Shown: piece by piece, positions 53,825-63,526 of the stretch
Position numbering within the stretch: position 1 is the stretch's first letter
Layout of the letters: each line of letters opens with the position of its first letter
Origin: Pseudomonas frederiksbergensis
Lineage (GTDB): Bacteria; Pseudomonadota; Gammaproteobacteria; Pseudomonadales; Pseudomonadaceae
Reading direction: 5' to 3'
DNA length: 64,000 nt
NCBI RefSeq assembly: GCF_035751725.1
Contig: NZ_CP142104.1
Location: forward strand, 2,542,001 to 2,606,000
Position numbers and translations under genes: made by a program
Notes under the pieces: model-generated
The model's input: the letters and a program-made list of their open reading frames with translations, nothing else
Database searches by the model: none
What the model was told of the DNA's origin: nothing

Positions 53825-54865
53825 ATGTCCAGATCCTTGCGTTGCAACATTGCGTGTGCCCTGGCGTTGCTGAGCACCAGCGTCCTGGCCGCGCCACAAA
53901 GCCTGACCGTGATCTCATTCGGCGGCGCCACCAAGTTGGCCCAGGACAAGGCCTATTTCCAACCCTTCAACGCCAGCGGTGCGGGAAACATCGTGGCCGG
54001 CGAATACAATGGCGAACTGTCGAAGATCAAGGCGATGGTTGCGGCCGGGCATACCAGTTGGGATGTGGTCGAAGTGGAAAGTCCCGAATTGCTGCGCGGT
54101 TGCGAAGAAGGTTTGTTTGAAAGACTCGACCCGGCGGCGATAGGCAAACCTGCGGATTTCGTCCCAGGGGCGCTCACTGAGTGCGGCGTGGCGACGTACG
54201 TCTGGTCGATGGTCCTGGCTTATGACCAGAGCAAACTGACCAAGGCGCCCACGTCCTGGGCGGACTTCTGGAACGTGAACGAGTACCCGGGCAAGCGCGG
54301 TTTGCGCAAGGGCGCCAAGTACACCCTGGAGATCGCCTTGCTGGCGGATGGCGTGAAGACAGAGGATCTGTACAAGGTCTTGAACACGCCGGAAGGCGTG
54401 ACGCGGGCATTTGCCAAACTGGACCAGATCAAGCCGAACATCCAGTGGTGGGAAGCAGGCGCCCAGCCGGCGCAATGGCTGGTGGCCGGGGACGTGGCGA
54501 TGAGCGCAGCCTACAACGGTCGCATCGCCTCGGCGCAGAAGGAAGGCATGAAGCTGAGCATCGTCTGGCCGCAGAGCCTGTATGACCCGGAATATTGGGC
54601 CGTGGTCAAAGGCACGCCAAACAAGGCCCTGGCGGAGAAATTCATCGCTTTTGCCAGCCAGCCGCAGACTCAGAAAGTCTTCTCGGAGAATATCCCCTAC
54701 GGACCGGTGCATCGCCAGACGCTTGCGTTGCTGCCTGCCGACATCCGTGAGCAACTGCCCACCGCGGAGGCCAACCTGGCGCAGGCGCAAGCGGTGGATG
54801 CTGAGTTCTGGGTCGACCACGGCGAGGAGTTGGAACAGCGTTTCAATGCCTGGGCGGCTCGCTAG
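53825..54865 (+). CDS. ABC transporter substrate-binding protein (polyamine/PotD type), orphan
   Basis: This 346-aa periplasmic protein has a signal peptide (cleavage after SVLAA, about residue 23), a start 'LTVISFGGATKLAQDKAYFQPF', and a PotD/PotF-like body with SWADFWNVNEYPGKRG and 'QWWEAGAQPAQWLVAGDVAMS'. It probably binds a cationic or amine substrate for the upstream monooxygenase pathway. No permease is linked, so it must use a transporter elsewhere or be non-functional in transport. GAGGAA precedes the ATG. Confidence 0.87.
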   Translation: MSRSLRCNIACALALLSTSVLAAPQSLTVISFGGATKLAQDKAYFQPFNASGAGNIVAGEYNGELSKIKAMVAAGHTSWDVVEVESPELLRGCEEGLFERLDPAAIGKPADFVPGALTECGVATYVWSMVLAYDQSKLTKAPTSWADFWNVNEYPGKRGLRKGAKYTLEIALLADGVKTEDLYKVLNTPEGVTRAFAKLDQIKPNIQWWEAGAQPAQWLVAGDVAMSAAYNGRIASAQKEGMKLSIVWPQSLYDPEYWAVVKGTPNKALAEKFIAFASQPQTQKVFSENIPYGPVHRQTLALLPADIREQLPTAEANLAQAQAVDAEFWVDHGEELEQRFNAWAAR

Positions 54866-54892
54866 TATCCAACCTGATATCGAACCGCTCTT

Positions 54893-54920
54893 GTGGCGAG
54901 GGGGCAAGCTCCCTCGCCAC
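54893..54920. repeat. REP element
   Basis: GTGGCGAGGGGGC and CTCCCTCGCCAC form a hairpin, a single REP between converging genes (binding protein and LysR). Confidence 0.8.
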
Positions 54921-54941
54921 GAAGGTATGAGGCTCGCCGGC

Positions 54942-55853
54942 CTACGCCAACCACTCCTTGAACTGCTCCTTGCAGTAATCCACGAACAGCTGCGCCGGCT
55001 TGGTCAGGTGCGCGCGCTTGAGCCAACCGGCCACCAGTGCCGAACCGGTCACGTCCTCGGCGATGCTGACGCACACCACCTGCTGTCCGTCGTAGGTGCA
55101 GCTCGATTGCGGACGGGTCACCAGCACGGCGAAGCCAAAACCCTGGCCGACCATGCCGCGTACCATCTCGATGGAGGGCGAGCTGAAGACGATGTTCGGC
55201 GCCAGGCCCAGCTCCTCGAAGATACTCACGAAATACGTCCGGCTGGGTTGTACGTCCAACAGGATCATCGGCTCGAGCGCCAGGTCCCGAAGCGATACCT
55301 GCGCTTGATCGGCGAAGCGATGGCCCGCCGGCAGCAATGCATAAGGTCGCTGCGGCGCTGTCAGCGCTTCGGTTTCGATCGTGCTGTCGAGATCGTGCTC
55401 ATAGAAAATCGCCAGGTCGAAACGCCCACCGGTCAGTCCCTGGACCAGTTCCTGTTGCTCGCCATCCTGAACGCGGATTTCCACGCCGGGAAAGCGCTCG
55501 CGAAAACCCGCGATCAGCCGTGGCAGGTAGAGCGGGGCGACTGTCTCGAAGCAGCCGATGTCGATCTGGCCACTGACCACGTCATTGTCGGCCAACGCGT
55601 TCTGCTCGAATTCCCGGGCCATGCGCAACAGCTCCTGGGCCTTGCGATAGAACCGCGCACCGGCCGGAGTCAGCGAGACGCCCTGGGCGTGATGACGGAT
55701 CAACAACTGCACGCCGAAACTGTCTTCCAGGCCCTTGACCGCCGTGGCAATCGACGGCTGGGCGATGTACAGCTTGCGAGAGGCTTCGGCGACGCTGCCA
55801 CATTCCACGGTGGTGACGAAATACTTCAACTGACGCAGGGAGTAGGACGCCAC
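54942..55853 (-). CDS. LysR-family transcriptional regulator
   Basis: This 303-aa regulator starts MASYSLRQLKYFVTTVECGS and has the winged-helix 'SVAEASRKLYIAQPSIATAV' (residues about 18-40), followed by a ligand domain ('GCFETVAPLYLPRLIAGF'). It faces the 50149-54865 operon and is a candidate regulator of it. Its own 206-bp upstream region carries the terminator of the next gene. Confidence 0.87.
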   Translation of the reverse strand: MASYSLRQLKYFVTTVECGSVAEASRKLYIAQPSIATAVKGLEDSFGVQLLIRHHAQGVSLTPAGARFYRKAQELLRMAREFEQNALADNDVVSGQIDIGCFETVAPLYLPRLIAGFRERFPGVEIRVQDGEQQELVQGLTGGRFDLAIFYEHDLDSTIETEALTAPQRPYALLPAGHRFADQAQVSLRDLALEPMILLDVQPSRTYFVSIFEELGLAPNIVFSSPSIEMVRGMVGQGFGFAVLVTRPQSSCTYDGQQVVCVSIAEDVTGSALVAGWLKRAHLTKPAQLFVDYCKEQFKEWLA

Positions 55854-55975
55854 GGCACACCTCGATCCGGATGATTTTGCGTACCTTACCGTGAGCCACT
55901 CGTGCAGGGCGACGGGCCTTGCAACGGATTTTGCTCGGCAGTGGCGATATCCAGGCTGGCTTGTCGAGCGGGCAG

Positions 55976-56009
55976 AAAAAACGCCCGCCGAAAAGACCTT
56001 GGCAGGCGC
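55976..56009 (-). terminator. Rho-independent terminator of the flavoprotein gene
   Basis: On the minus strand GCGCCTGCC pairs with GGCGGGCGT (two wobble pairs) around an 11-nt loop and is followed by TTTTTT. It lies about 50 nt after the stop of the NADH-dehydrogenase-like gene. Confidence 0.75.
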
Positions 56010-56059
56010 CTGGGAAAGACCGGCACAGAAGGAGGGACTGGCCGGGGTTGGGTGCGTAA

Positions 56060-57262
56060 TCAGGCTACCGGGATGGACGGGTCAGCCGCCGCCAGTGCGG
56101 CTGTGCGGTCGGCGGCGGGCGGATAGATCCACACCGAGTTGATCTGGTGCTTGAGCTCCTTGGCTTCCTGGCCGACCAACTTGACTTGGCGATCCCACCC
56201 TTCGGTGTACACCGCGCCCCAGGCGCCCAGGTCAAGGCACGTCACGTATTTGGGCTGGCTGTAGGTCATCGGCGCGACGCCAAGCAGGTCGGCGGCCACG
56301 TTGTTGCCTGCGTAGCGGCCCAGGGCGATGGCGTGCTGGCAGGACATGGCCGCGTAATTACCCAGGTCATCGGTGGCGGCATAGGCCACGTCGCCGGTGG
56401 CGTAGACGTCGTTCTGCCCGAGCACCTTCAGGTAGCCGTCGACGTGCAGGCGGCCCTGGCGATCATGGGTTCCGGGTATTTGCCCGGTCAGGGGGCTGGC
56501 GCGGAAACCGACGGTCCAGATGACGGTCCTGGACTCGATCCGCTTGCCGTCCGACAAGGTCACGCCGCCGGCATCCACCGATGCGACCGAGGCATTGAGG
56601 ATCCACTCGATACCCAGGTGATCGGACGCTTCGATGATCGACGGGCTGATTCCTTCGCCCAGCGCCGCCCCGATTGTCGGTCCGCGGTCGACCACGATCA
56701 CGCGAATCTTGGCATCGTTGCCGAGCACCGCGCGCAAGCGGGCGGGCATTTCGGTGGCAGTCTCGATCCCGGTAAAGCCGCCGCCAGCCACCACCACGGT
56801 GTTGCGAGCGGGGCTGTCAGGCAGGGCTGCAAGGGATTTCAAATGGGCTTCGAGGCGCGAAGCCTGCTCGATCTCATCCACGTCGAATGCGTGTTCGAGC
56901 ATGCCTTCCAGGTCGGGGCGCATCAGCTTGCTGCCTGCGGCCAATACCAGCCGATCGTAGCCCAGGATGGCTTGGCCGCCGAACGCGTCGCGGTAGCCAA
57001 CTTGCCTGCGGTTGACGTCGATGCTTTCGGCGACGCCTTGGACGAAGTTCACGCCGACCGAGTCGAACAACCCGGCCAAGGGCGCCATCATGGTATGGAC
57101 GTCAGGCTCGTAGAATCGCGGGCGGATGCGCAACTCGGCCTGGGGCGCGAGGACGCTGATCTGTATGTCGTTGCGATCATGTTGGTCGAGCAGGCGGGCC
57201 GCGCTGAGTGCGCTCCATACGCCGCCAAAACCGGCGCCGACGATCAAGATGTGCTGTTTCAT
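56060..57262 (-). CDS. NAD(P)/FAD-dependent oxidoreductase, NDH-2-like
   Basis: This 400-aa flavoprotein has ILIVGAGFGGVWSALSAARL (FAD site), 'VVVAGGGFTGIETATEMPARL' (NADH site, split here as VVVAGGGFTGIE and TATEMPARL) and VYATGDVAYA (second FAD site). It resembles type II NADH dehydrogenases and related quinone reductases, but lacks an obvious C-terminal membrane anchor. Start ATG 57262 has GGGAG upstream; the open frame continues further without a start signal. Monocistronic. Confidence 0.86.
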   Translation of the reverse strand: MKQHILIVGAGFGGVWSALSAARLLDQHDRNDIQISVLAPQAELRIRPRFYEPDVHTMMAPLAGLFDSVGVNFVQGVAESIDVNRRQVGYRDAFGGQAILGYDRLVLAAGSKLMRPDLEGMLEHAFDVDEIEQASRLEAHLKSLAALPDSPARNTVVVAGGGFTGIETATEMPARLRAVLGNDAKIRVIVVDRGPTIGAALGEGISPSIIEASDHLGIEWILNASVASVDAGGVTLSDGKRIESRTVIWTVGFRASPLTGQIPGTHDRQGRLHVDGYLKVLGQNDVYATGDVAYAATDDLGNYAAMSCQHAIALGRYAGNNVAADLLGVAPMTYSQPKYVTCLDLGAWGAVYTEGWDRQVKLVGQEAKELKHQINSVWIYPPAADRTAALAAADPSIPVA

Positions 57263-57495
57263 GATGTGCTCCCGAAGACGAAATCGATACGTTGAATTGT
57301 TTGTTTCAGCGTGACCGTGTTGCGAAGTACCCAAAAATGCGCGGCCCGATGCAGGAAAGCATCAGGCGCACTCAGCTTCGGCTCGCTGCGGGAATGGTAG
57401 GCGTCGGTACGGGTTGCAACACTTCTACATAGGGTCAGTGGCGGCATGCCTGGGTGTGACGCAACTATACGAAGGTATGAACGGTGGCGTTCGGG

Positions 57496-57933
57496 TCATT
57501 CCATCGGCGGCAATCGCCGCTTCACCGGCGTCTTCTTGACGATGGCCGTATTGGTCTCGGCAAGCACGTTCAATTTATCCAGCAGAACATCCAACTGCTC
57601 CATCGACCGCACATGCAGCCGCGCGATGAAACAATCCTCGCCCGTTACCTTGTCGCACTCGGTGAATTCACCGATGGCCTGGATCTGCCGCTCCACCTCC
57701 TGCAATTGTCCCGGCAACGGACGAATGCGCACGATGGCCTGGAGTTGGTAACCGAAACACTTCGGATCGACCTCGACGGTATAACCCTTGAGCACGCCGC
57801 GTTCTTCAAGTCGGCGCAGGCGTTCGGCAACGCTGGGGGATGACAGGCCGCTGAGGTTCGCCAAGGCCTTGAGCGAGCGTCGCGAATCTTCCATCAAGGC
57901 GTTGATGAGGATCTGGTCGATGGCATCGGTCAT
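57496..57933 (-). CDS. Lrp/AsnC-family regulator
   Basis: This 145-aa protein has an N-terminal helix-turn-helix ('RSLKALANLSGLSSPSVAER', residues about 18-40) and a RAM ligand domain. It is divergent from the DMT transporter across 136 bp, a common pairing in which the regulator controls an amino acid exporter. Confidence 0.9.
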   Translation of the reverse strand: MTDAIDQILINALMEDSRRSLKALANLSGLSSPSVAERLRRLEERGVLKGYTVEVDPKCFGYQLQAIVRIRPLPGQLQEVERQIQAIGEFTECDKVTGEDCFIARLHVRSMEQLDVLLDKLNVLAETNTAIVKKTPVKRRLPPME

Positions 57934-58069
57934 TTTTCGCTCCGTTAGGCAATTACCTGAAATGGCCTTGATAAAAAAGGCCAGGAGCCAGTCTAGCCTT
58001 TTTCAAGCCATGGAGAAGCGGCCGGGCGGCTCGGCATACTGTGCTCACTTACCGAAGGAGAGCCTGAAG

Positions 58070-58963
58070 ATGGACAAGACCCTACGCCGCGGTTCGCTCG
58101 AGATGACCGCCGCCATGCTGATTTCCGGAACCATAGGCTGGTTCGTGCTGGTGGCCGGCCTGCCCGTATTGGACGTGGTGTTCTGGCGTTGCGTATTTGG
58201 CGCCGGCACGTTGCTGCTGATTTGCGCGGGTCTCGGTTTCCTGCGCCCAGGTGTGCTGACCCGCACGACGTTCCTGCTGGCGGTACTCAGCGGCGTGGCG
58301 ATCGTGGGTAACTGGGTACTGTTGTTCGCTTCCTACTCCCGCGCTTCGATCGCGATCGGCACGGCGGTCTACAATGTCCAGCCGTTCATGCTGGTGGGGC
58401 TGGGGGCGTTGTTCCTGGGGGAGAAGATCACCGCGCAAAAGCTGTTCTGGCTGGCGGTTTCGTTCCTGGGAATGTTGGCAATCGTCAGCGCCCATGGCGA
58501 GCAAGGGCAGGGCGGCGAAGACTATCTGGCGGGCATCGCCTTGGCGTTGGGTGCGGCTTTCCTATACGCCATCGCAGCGCTGATCATCAAGCGCCTGAGC
58601 GGTACGCCGCCCCACTTGATCGCGCTGGTCCAGGTCAGCACCGGGATATTGTTGTTGGCGCCATGGGCGAATCTCTCGTCGTTGCCCCAGCAACCCGAGG
58701 CGTGGGCCAGCCTGCTGACCCTTGGCATGATCCACACCGGTGTCATGTATGTGCTGCTGTACAGCGCAATCCAACGGTTGCCGACTGCCTTGACCGGCGC
58801 GCTGTCCTTTATCTACCCGATCGCGGCGATCTTCGTCGACTGGTTTGCCTTCGGCCATCGCCTCGAACCGCTGCAATGGCTGGGTGTGGCGGCGATCCTG
58901 CTGGCCGCTGCCGGCATGCAGCAGGGCTGGGGCATCAAGTGGCGTCGCCCAGCCCTGTCGTGA
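58070..58963 (+). CDS. DMT-superfamily (EamA) transporter
   Basis: This 297-aa protein has ten predicted membrane helices in two EamA repeats ('FWRCVFGAGTLLLICAGLGF'; 'IALALGAAFLYAIAALIIK'). It probably exports an amino acid or metabolite and is controlled by the divergent Lrp protein. AAGGAG precedes the ATG at 58070. Confidence 0.9.
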   Translation: MDKTLRRGSLEMTAAMLISGTIGWFVLVAGLPVLDVVFWRCVFGAGTLLLICAGLGFLRPGVLTRTTFLLAVLSGVAIVGNWVLLFASYSRASIAIGTAVYNVQPFMLVGLGALFLGEKITAQKLFWLAVSFLGMLAIVSAHGEQGQGGEDYLAGIALALGAAFLYAIAALIIKRLSGTPPHLIALVQVSTGILLLAPWANLSSLPQQPEAWASLLTLGMIHTGVMYVLLYSAIQRLPTALTGALSFIYPIAAIFVDWFAFGHRLEPLQWLGVAAILLAAAGMQQGWGIKWRRPALS

Positions 58964-58976
58964 CCGGCAAGCGTTG

Positions 58977-60602
58977 TCAGAAGATGTAGTCGGTGGTCAG
59001 GAAGTTTGAATCCCGCTCCCGGATGATGTCGCTGATCAGCGCTTTGTTGTTCTCCTGGAACTTGGTCGCCACCAGCGTGCGGATCGAAAAGGTGCGCAGC
59101 GCATCGTGGACCGACAGCGTGCCTTCGGCGGAGTTTTTCCGGCCATTGAAAGGGAAGGTGTCGGGGCCACGCTGGCATTGGGCATTGATGTTGATGCGCC
59201 CGACCTGGTTGGCGAAGGTGTCCACCAGCTTGCCGACTTCGGCCGGGTTGGTGCCGAAGATGCTCAGTTGCTGGCCGAAGTCGGATTCCAGCACGTAGTC
59301 GACCACGGTATTGAGGTCGCGGTACGGCACGATAGGCACCACCGGACCGAATTGTTCTTCATGGTAGACCCGCATGGCGGTATTCACCGGGTAGAGCACC
59401 GCCGGATAGAAGAACGACGCGCGGGATTCCCCGCCGTGCTGGTTCATGACGCTTGCGCCCTTGGCGATGGCATCGGCCACCAGGGAATGCAAGTAATCGA
59501 CCTTGCCGGCTTCAGGCAACGGCGTCAGCGCCACGCCCTCTTGCCAAGGCATGCCAGGTTTAAGGGCGGCGAGTTTGGCGTTGAATTTCTCGATGAACGC
59601 CGGCGCGACGTCCTCATGGACAAACAGGATCTTCAACGCCGTGCATCGTTGTCCATTGAACGACAGCGAACCGGTCAGTGCTTCGCTGACGGCATTATCC
59701 AAATCGACCTCTCGCAGTACCAGGCCGGGGTTCTTGGCATCCAGACCCAGGGCGGCACGCAGGCGATGTGGACGCGGATGGAGTTTCTTCAGGTCGCTGG
59801 CGGCCTTGTTGGTGCCAATGAAGGCGAATATATCGATCTTGCCGCTGGCCATCAGTGCGCTGACCGTTTCCCGGCCGCTGCCGTAGATCACGTTGATGAC
59901 GCCCGCCGGAAAGCTGTCGCGAAAGGCTTCCAGCAACGGCCGTATCAGCAGCACGCCGAGCTTGGCGGGCTTGAAGACCACGGTGTTGCCCATGATCAGC
60001 GCGGGAATCAGGGTAGTGAAGGTTTCGTTCAGCGGATAGTTATAGGGGCCCATGCAGAGGGCGACGCCAAGGGGGACGCGGCGGATCTGGCCCAGGGTGT
60101 CCTGTTCCAACTCGAAGCGGCTGGACCGGCGGTCCAGTTCCTTGAGGGCATTGATGGTGTCGACGATGTAGTCGCAGGTACGGTCGAATTCCTTCTGGGA
60201 GTCCTTGAGGTTCTTGCCGATTTCCCACATCAGCAGCTTGACCACTGCTTCGCGCTGTTCGCGCATGCGCGCCAGGAAGGCTTCGACGTGGCGGATGCGT
60301 TCGGCGACGCGCATCGTCGGCCAGGTGCCCTGGCCGCGATCGTAGGCGCGGACGGCAGCGTCGAGCGCGGTCAGTGCCGTCTCCGCGTCCAGCAGCGGCG
60401 TGCTGCCGAGAATCACCTGTTCATCACCATTCGGGCCGGCCAGGTAAACCGGGCTGCGCACGGTGGCCAGTGGGCCTTGCCAGGTTCTCAGGACGCCATC
60501 GACCAAGTATTCCCGTTGTTCGACGGGGTCACCAAGACGGTAGGCGTCCGGGATATCAGCGGCGCTGGGGAATAAATCGGAAAACAGGTTGGCTGTGGTC
60601 AT
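58977..60602 (-). CDS. NADP-dependent glyceraldehyde-3-phosphate dehydrogenase-type aldehyde dehydrogenase
   Basis: This 541-aa enzyme of the aldehyde dehydrogenase superfamily has PYNYPLNETF, 'VFKPAKLGVLLIRPLLEAF', SFNGQRCTALK with the catalytic Cys, and EEQFGPVVPIVPYRD. Its length fits GapN-like proteins that oxidise glyceraldehyde-3-phosphate directly to 3-phosphoglycerate. The usual general-base Glu segment (ELGGK) reads GLDAKNP here, which may be normal for this subgroup. GGAGTAACG precedes the ATG. It converges with the DMT gene. Confidence 0.82.
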   Translation of the reverse strand: MTTANLFSDLFPSAADIPDAYRLGDPVEQREYLVDGVLRTWQGPLATVRSPVYLAGPNGDEQVILGSTPLLDAETALTALDAAVRAYDRGQGTWPTMRVAERIRHVEAFLARMREQREAVVKLLMWEIGKNLKDSQKEFDRTCDYIVDTINALKELDRRSSRFELEQDTLGQIRRVPLGVALCMGPYNYPLNETFTTLIPALIMGNTVVFKPAKLGVLLIRPLLEAFRDSFPAGVINVIYGSGRETVSALMASGKIDIFAFIGTNKAASDLKKLHPRPHRLRAALGLDAKNPGLVLREVDLDNAVSEALTGSLSFNGQRCTALKILFVHEDVAPAFIEKFNAKLAALKPGMPWQEGVALTPLPEAGKVDYLHSLVADAIAKGASVMNQHGGESRASFFYPAVLYPVNTAMRVYHEEQFGPVVPIVPYRDLNTVVDYVLESDFGQQLSIFGTNPAEVGKLVDTFANQVGRININAQCQRGPDTFPFNGRKNSAEGTLSVHDALRTFSIRTLVATKFQENNKALISDIIRERDSNFLTTDYIF

Positions 60603-60757
60603 ATCGTTACTCCATCAATGAAATGAGCCATGGGCTGACAGTCTGCAGCGCACTTAGCGTTATACGCCTTAATGGAGGTGATTTCGAAGTGGCAGGGGCG
60701 TGCGGCTGTCCTGCCTGCGCCCTTGCCACGGCTGTGCCTGCTGCCGGTAGCCGGCGT

Positions 60758-61659
60758 TTACCAACGCATCCGCACGCCCAGGCTGGCGATGACGCCGTTG
60801 AGGTCGTTATCGTCGACGTCACTGCTGTAATCGGCGCTGACGTACAGGCTGACTACCGGGGTAACCCGGGCAACCAGGCCCAGGCCCACTTCAACGGTCG
60901 ACGATTTACGGCTGCTGCTGATCTTGTCGACTTTGTCCAGCGTGAGGGTGTCGGCACTCTGGACCGTGTGCCACAGGTTCGTGCGCACGTAGGGCTCGAC
61001 GCCCAGGCCGTTGACCTGGTAGGTCCCCTTGAGCCGGGCGCCGACACGACCGCTCCAGGTACTCAGCTCGCTGCTGTCGCCATTTTCCCCGTTCGGCGTA
61101 TCAAGGGTGATGCGTTGGTTGATCAATTGGGCCTGGGGCTCGACCACCCAGTTTTCGCTGATGCCGATGGGAAAGCCGCCTTCGACCGACAGGGTGACGG
61201 CGCTGCCCTCGGTGGCATGGCGCTGGCCCTGTTCGTCCAGGCTGAAACCGTTGACCCGACCGCCGCTTGCGCTCAGATCCACGTGCCAGCCCGCAGGGCC
61301 GGTCAGGCTCCAGTAGGCCCCCAGGTTGGGACCCTGCAGGTTCCAGGCGTCTTGGCCGGGCTCGGCGAGGGCCGGCGTTATCAACATCCCGCTGCCATTG
61401 GCGATGATCCGGTTCTGGCCGCCGATCAATCCGACGCGTTGGGTGTGGCCGCTGGTGTTTCGCAGGGTAAAAAGCGCGGGGCTTTTGCCAGAAGTGGGGT
61501 CGTTGCTCGCTTGGTTATCGGCGGGTGTCCGGTCATACCAAGGCGCGGCGAGGGATCGTCCAGCTCTGCCAGCGCCGGCATCGACGAACACAGCAACAGG
61601 GAAGTGGAGACGGTGCAGAAGGTGGTTTTGAGTTCCTGGGTGCGGGAGGAAGTTTTCAT
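60758..61659 (-). pseudogene. Autotransporter beta-barrel gene, frameshifted and short
   Basis: A signal peptide (MKTSSRTQELKTTF...SSMPALA) starts at 61659, then the frame drifts into nonsense (ELDDPSPRLGM). A second frame from about 61580 to 60758 encodes a beta-barrel: LRNTSGHTQRVGLIGGQNR, 'WHVDLSASGGRVNGFSLDEQ', then strands ending GVRMRW, the outer-membrane C-terminal Trp. A one-base change near 61540-61590 would join them. The passenger is almost absent. This is either a pseudogene or a sequencing error. Confidence 0.7.
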
Positions 61660-61949
61660 GGGGGTCTGCCTTGCAATCGCATGCATTTCTCGCTTAAGGC
61701 GTCTCTCCTACCCCGAATGAGGGGCGACCGAATGGGATGAGGCAAACCTCTGGCGGCCCGCGATGCGGGTTCCAGCGGCCTGCCCCTGACTGTGTTCCGG
61801 GGGGTAGTACGGTGTAGTCAAGAAGACCGGAGCGGTCACGTCAAGAAATTGGCCGACAAATGGCAGAGTGAAATCATCCAGTTCTAACCCAATGATTTAA
61901 TGCAAATAAAAACGACCCATTTTCGGCGTCAAATCCTCGTCGTTTCGAC

Positions 61950-62550
61950 TCACCACTGAATCCGCACACCAATATTCCCCTTCATGCTGCGTTGCTGGCT
62001 GCTGTCCAGGTTATTGCTGTAGTCGACGCCCGCATAGGCACTGACCGTAGACGCCAGGCTCACGATGACGCCCACACCCAGGTCCGCTGTCGAGGCGCGT
62101 TGCTCGGTCTCGATCCGTTGGGTGTCGTCGAACGTCACCGCGTCGGTGCCGGAAAAGGTATGCCAGATATTGGCCCAGAGCAGGCGCTGTCACCCTGGCG
62201 GTCGTGGAAGGTGCCCAGGGCCATCGAGGTCAGTTGCGCAGCGGCCGGATGGACAGGATCCGACCACCGTTCATTTCAAACTCGTCGGCTTCCGAACCTT
62301 GCTCGACGTCACCGTCGACCACACCGTCGGCGTTGATCACGATACGGTTGTTACCGGCATCGAAGACGACGTTGCCCTGGATGAGGCCGCTGCCGGAGAC
62401 AGTCAGTCCGTTGTTGCCCGACAGATCGGTCAGCCCGGTTGCGCTGGTTCCGCTGTCGCACACGTAAGTATCGTCGCCTGCCGTGGGTGACAACACGCAG
62501 GCCGCCATCGTTGATGGGGCGGGAAGCAGGAACGGAGCCGTTACCCACAA
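61950..62550 (-). pseudogene. Second decayed autotransporter with internal deletion
   Basis: A 5' fragment (62550-62230) encodes the start of a passenger, 'TYVCDSGTSATGLTDLSGNN', with short beta-helix-like repeats, then stops. A 3' fragment encodes the barrel end, LWANIWHTFSGTDAVTFDD through GVDYSNNL to GVRIQW. Between them a frame with ALGTFHDRQGDS matches the barrel start. Most of the gene is missing and frames differ, so it is not functional. Confidence 0.7.
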
Positions 62551-62593
62551 GACATTGAACAGCCGATTGAAACGCCGATCGCGCCGAATCAGG

Positions 62594-63394
62594 TCAGAGA
62601 TGCACTTCCACAGCCAGCGGCAAGTGATCGCTCAAATGTGTCCAGGGCTTGTTGCCGAGGATCTGCGGGGCATGGCTGGTGGCATTGCGCAGGTAGATTC
62701 GGTCCAGGCGCAGCAGCGGGAAGCGGGCAGGGTAGGTCCGGGCAGGACGCCCGTGATGGTGTTCAAAGGCTTCGTGCAGGTACTGGCGACGGGCAAGCGT
62801 GACGTTTCCGCGCAATTGCCAGTCGTTGAAGTCTCCCGCGATGATCACCGGCGCGTCTTCGGGAAGCGAGTCGAGCAATTTGCAGAGCAGCTTGAGCTGC
62901 AATTGGCGATGGCTCTCCAACAGGCTCAGATGCACGCAGATCCCATGGACTTCGGCATGGCCCGGTACGTCCAGCACGCAATGCAGCAGTCCGCGCCGTT
63001 CAGGGCCTGTGATCGACACGTCGAGGTTGCGAAATTGGCGGATCGGGTATTTGGAAAGCAGCGCGTTGCCATGATGTCCGTCGGGGTACACCGCATTCCG
63101 GCCGTAGGCGAAGTCGCTCCACATGCTGTCGGCCAGGAACTCATATTGGGAGGTCTGGGGCCAGTTGTCGTAGCGCATGGCATGTCGATCATGTTCACCA
63201 AGCACTTCCTGGAGAAAAACCAGGTCGGCACCCGTGGCGCGGACCGCTTCGCGCAGCTCCGGCAAAATGAAACGACGGTTGAGGGCGGTGAAGCCCTTGT
63301 GGGTATTGACCGTGAGGACACGCAGTCGATGAATCGCCGCGGGTGTGTCCAGCGGCACGGATTCTTCGGCCCGCCAGTGGGAATCGCGAGTCAC
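62594..63394 (-). CDS. Endonuclease/exonuclease/phosphatase-family protein
   Basis: This protein of about 266 aa has the EEP-fold motifs [12 protein letters not shown] (first metal ligand Asn), [12 protein letters not shown] (Glu), '[15 protein letters not shown]', '[10 protein letters not shown]' (Asp/Asn) and [10 protein letters not shown] (Asp-His). Relatives (YbhP-like) sit beside cardiolipin synthase genes and may act on phospholipid or nucleic acid phosphodiesters. A GTG at 63394 is favoured because AGGAG is 5 nt upstream; GTG at 63400 is possible. Not in an operon with the PIG-L gene by spacing. Confidence 0.83.
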   Translation of the reverse strand: MTRDSHWRAEESVPLDTPAAIHRLRVLTVNTHKGFTALNRRFILPELREAVRATGADLVFLQEVLGEHDRHAMRYDNWPQTSQYEFLADSMWSDFAYGRNAVYPDGHHGNALLSKYPIRQFRNLDVSITGPERRGLLHCVLDVPGHAEVHGICVHLSLLESHRQLQLKLLCKLLDSLPEDAPVIIAGDFNDWQLRGNVTLARRQYLHEAFEHHHGRPARTYPARFPLLRLDRIYLRNATSHAPQILGNKPWTHLSDHLPLAVEVHL

Positions 63395-63495
63395 GTTCAC
63401 TCCTGAATCAGTCGTCTCTGTTCATGCGACTGACGGCGGCTGAGGCAGTTCCGAAATTGTTGGTTCATAAGACGCTCGAAGGCGTCATGTAACTA

Positions 63496-63515
63496 TGTGG
63501 GAGCGAGCTCCCACA
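63496..63515. repeat. Short REP-like hairpin
   Basis: TGTGGGAGCGAGCTCCCACA is a near-perfect palindrome of the same core as the REPIN at 31528. It lies between the EEP and PIG-L genes. Confidence 0.65.
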
Positions 63516-63526
63516 GGAACTGGCGA

